Shown in pieces: positions 9,099 through 11,094 of a stretch of 11,094 nucleotides of DNA (the first letter of the stretch is position 1; each line of letters opens with the position of its first letter). The notes beneath the pieces are model-generated. The model saw only the letters and a list, made by a program, of their open reading frames with translations. It was not told where the DNA came from and searched no databases. The DNA lies in NCBI GenBank assembly GCA_946480055.1, contig CAMLID010000101.1:1-11094 (forward strand). The letters are read 5' to 3'. A program made the translations under genes and the position numbers. Source of the DNA: an uncultured Lysobacter sp. (GTDB lineage Bacteria; Pseudomonadota; Gammaproteobacteria; Xanthomonadales; Xanthomonadaceae).

Positions 9099-11094
9099 TC
9101 AGTTCGCCCAGGGCTTGGCCAGAGTCAGCTTGACCGCGCGCACGCCGGGCTGGGCACGCAGGGTGCCGACCAGGTCGGCGTCCACGCGCACCGACTGGCT
9201 GCCGTTGAGGTCGAGCATGCCGGCCGCGCCGGTGCGCAGCAGGTCCAGGCGGATCGGGGTCTGGCCGGGGCGGTTCTTGGCCAGCAGGGCGTCGACGCGC
9301 TGCCAGGTGCCGGGCACGCGCAGGTCCAGACGCATCGACAGGCGTTGGGCGTGTTTGGCGCAGACCTGCGAGTAGTCCCAGCAGCGTTGCGCGCGCAGGG
9401 CGAAGCCGCCGCTGAAGGCGTCCTCGCGCAGGCCGCCCTGGACCACCAGCAGGCGATCGCGCGCGAGCATGGACGCGAACTCGCTGTAGGTCTCGGCGAA
9501 GAAGGCGCATTCCAGGCGGCCGCGGCCGTCCTCGATCTGCACGAACATCTGGCTGTCGCCCTTCTTGCGCAGGCCGACGACCTGGCCGGCGACCACCACT
9601 TCCAGCTCCGGGCGCCAGCCGCTGCGCGCGCTTTCCGGGCGGTTTTCCCAGATCCGGTCGAGCTCGCCCAGGTCGTTGCCGACCAGGCCGCGCAGCTCGT
9701 CGCGGTAGGGGTCGAAGGGATGGCCGCTGAGGTAGTGGCCGAGGGTTTCGCGTTCGCCGGCCAGCAGTTGCGCCAGCGGCCATTCGTCGGCCTCCGACAG
9801 GTCCAGGTGCAGCGCCGGCGCCGCGGCTTCGAAGCCGCCGAACAGCGAGACCTGGCCGGCGTCGCGCTCGCGCGCGAGCTGGTCGGTGGCCTTGAGCACT
9901 TCCGGCAATTGCAGCATCAGGCTCGCGCGGTTCTTGCCCAGGCGGTCGAGCGCGCCGGCCTGGGTCAGCGCTTCCAGGGCGCGCCGGTTGAGCTTGCCGC
10001 TGTCGACGCGTTTGCAGAAATCCAGCAGATCGTCGAAGGGACCGGCACGGCGCGCATCGACGATGGCCTCGCAGGCGCCACGGCCGACGCCCTTCACCGC
10101 GCCCAGGCCGTAGCGGATGGTGCGCGGGTCCTTGGCTTCGAACATGTAGGCCGAGGCGTCCACGTCCGGCGGCAGCACGTCCAGGCCCATGGTGCGGGCT
10201 TCGTCGAGGAAGCCGACGATCTTGTCGGTGTTGTCCATGTCCGAGGACAGCACCGCGGCCATGAACTCGGCCGGGTAGTGCACCTTGAGCCAGGCGGTCT
10301 GATACGCGACCAGGGCGTAGGCGGCCGAGTGCGACTTGTTGAAGCCGTACTCGGCGAACTTCTCCATCAAGTCGAAGATCGGGCTGGCCTGCTTGGCCGG
10401 GATGCCGCGCTCGGCGCAGCCGGCCTCGAACTTGGCGCGCTCCTTGGCCATCTCCTCGGGCTTTTTCTTGCCCATCGCGCGGCGCAGCATGTCGGCGCCG
10501 CCGAGCGTATAGCCCGCCAGCACCTGCGCGATCTGCATCACCTGTTCCTGGTACACGATGACGCCGTAGGTCGGCGACAGCACGGGTTCCAGCGAGGCGT
10601 GCGGGTAACTGACTTCGGTGTTGCCGTGCTTGCGGTCGACCCATTCGCGATCCATCCCCGAGCCCAGCGGGCCGGGACGGAACAGCGCGGCGAGCGCGAT
10701 GATGTCTTCGAAGGTGTCGGGCTTGGCGCGCTTGAGCAGCTCGCGCATGCCGCGCGATTCGAACTGGAACACCGCGACCGTGTCGCCGCGCGCGAACAGC
10801 TCGTAGCTGAGCTTGTCGTCGAGTTCCAGCGCGGTGATGTCCAACGGCGCTTCGCCGGCGGCGGCGCGGCGCACGTTGATCGCCTTCACCGCCCAATCGA
10901 TGATCGTGAGCGTACGCAGGCCGAGAAAGTCGAACTTGACCAGACCGACCGCTTCGACGTCGTCCTTGTCGAACTGGGTGACCGGATTCTTGCCGCGGCC
11001 TTCGCCGTCGTGTTCGGCGAACAGCGGGCAGAAATCGCTCAGCGGCGAGGGCGCGATCACCACGCCGCCGGCGTGCTTGCCGGCGTTGCGGGTC
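9099..11094 (-). CDS. dnaE: DNA polymerase III alpha subunit (partial, C-terminal 664 residues)
   Basis: DnaE is the replicative polymerase subunit, normally about 1160-1190 residues. The window holds its last 664 codons, with the 5' end beyond the right edge; the frame is open to position 11093 and begins TRNAGKHAGGVVIAP. Motifs in order are GLVKFDFLGL, whose Asp (codon about 10931-10929) corresponds to the third catalytic Asp (D555 in E. coli); VAVFQFESRGM; ALFRPGPLGSGM; YQEQVMQIAQ; GGADMLRRAMGKKK; YGFNKSHSAAYALVAYQTAWLK; the helix-hairpin-helix region GLGAVKGVGRGACEAIV (tHhH, DNA binding); the internal clamp-binding motif QVSLF (9854-9840); and the OB fold EVVVAGQVVGLRKKGDSQMFVQIEDGRG followed by the C-terminal tau-binding region ending AKPWAN. 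No proof-reading domain is expected in this part. accA follows downstream. Confidence 0.98.
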   Translation of the reverse strand, partial: TRNAGKHAGGVVIAPSPLSDFCPLFAEHDGEGRGKNPVTQFDKDDVEAVGLVKFDFLGLRTLTIIDWAVKAINVRRAAAGEAPLDITALELDDKLSYELFARGDTVAVFQFESRGMRELLKRAKPDTFEDIIALAALFRPGPLGSGMDREWVDRKHGNTEVSYPHASLEPVLSPTYGVIVYQEQVMQIAQVLAGYTLGGADMLRRAMGKKKPEEMAKERAKFEAGCAERGIPAKQASPIFDLMEKFAEYGFNKSHSAAYALVAYQTAWLKVHYPAEFMAAVLSSDMDNTDKIVGFLDEARTMGLDVLPPDVDASAYMFEAKDPRTIRYGLGAVKGVGRGACEAIVDARRAGPFDDLLDFCKRVDSGKLNRRALEALTQAGALDRLGKNRASLMLQLPEVLKATDQLARERDAGQVSLFGGFEAAAPALHLDLSEADEWPLAQLLAGERETLGHYLSGHPFDPYRDELRGLVGNDLGELDRIWENRPESARSGWRPELEVVVAGQVVGLRKKGDSQMFVQIEDGRGRLECAFFAETYSEFASMLARDRLLVVQGGLREDAFSGGFALRAQRCWDYSQVCAKHAQRLSMRLDLRVPGTWQRVDALLAKNRPGQTPIRLDLLRTGAAGMLDLNGSQSVRVDADLVGTLRAQPGVRAVKLTLAKPWAN

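Noticed and set aside
9073..10896. A 607-codon minus-strand frame inside dnaE
   Set aside because: Arg/Pro/Gly-rich shadow of dnaE in another reading frame.

Overview
The window looks like chromosomal DNA of a GC-rich gammaproteobacterium of the Xanthomonadaceae, most likely Lysobacter-like. The reasons are the high GC content, the protein sequences, E. coli-like neighbour pairs (dnaE-accA, xseB-ispA, pmbA next to yjgA/darP), and GTAG-headed REP palindromes of the kind common in xanthomonads and pseudomonads. This assignment is inference; no marker RNA gene is present. Most of the window is ordinary housekeeping DNA. I see no CRISPR array, insertion sequence, prophage, tRNA or rRNA, and no convincing new multi-gene system.

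Layout. Positions 1-247 (minus) hold the start of yjgA/darP, a ribosome-assembly factor, cut by the window edge. It is divergent from pmbA/tldE (325-1728, plus), a TldD/TldE protease subunit. A small DUF4870 membrane protein (1955-2317, plus) follows and ends in a strong intrinsic terminator. Positions 2318-3055 form a 738-base gene-free stretch. It holds four same-direction GTAG REP palindromes, then about 200 bases packed with six hairpins, the last resembling a minus-strand terminator, then a REP-like palindrome of a second sequence type.

The minus-strand run tilS (4256-5554), xseB (3930-4196), ispA (3056-3937) covers tRNA-Ile lysidinylation, the exonuclease VII small subunit and farnesyl diphosphate synthesis. 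xseB and ispA overlap by 8 bases. Divergent from tilS is an old yellow enzyme family oxidoreductase (5657-6718, plus). Converging on it from the minus strand are a CX5R phosphatase (6741-7241) and a membrane-anchored protein related to the family 51 peptidoglycan glycosyltransferase domain but without its usual catalytic glutamate motif (7304-7996). These two lie just downstream of accA (8009-8968) and dnaE (9099-11094, 5' end outside the window).

The parts most worth a second look are the structured intergenic stretch at 2400-3010 and the apparently degenerate glycosyltransferase-like gene between accA and the phosphatase.
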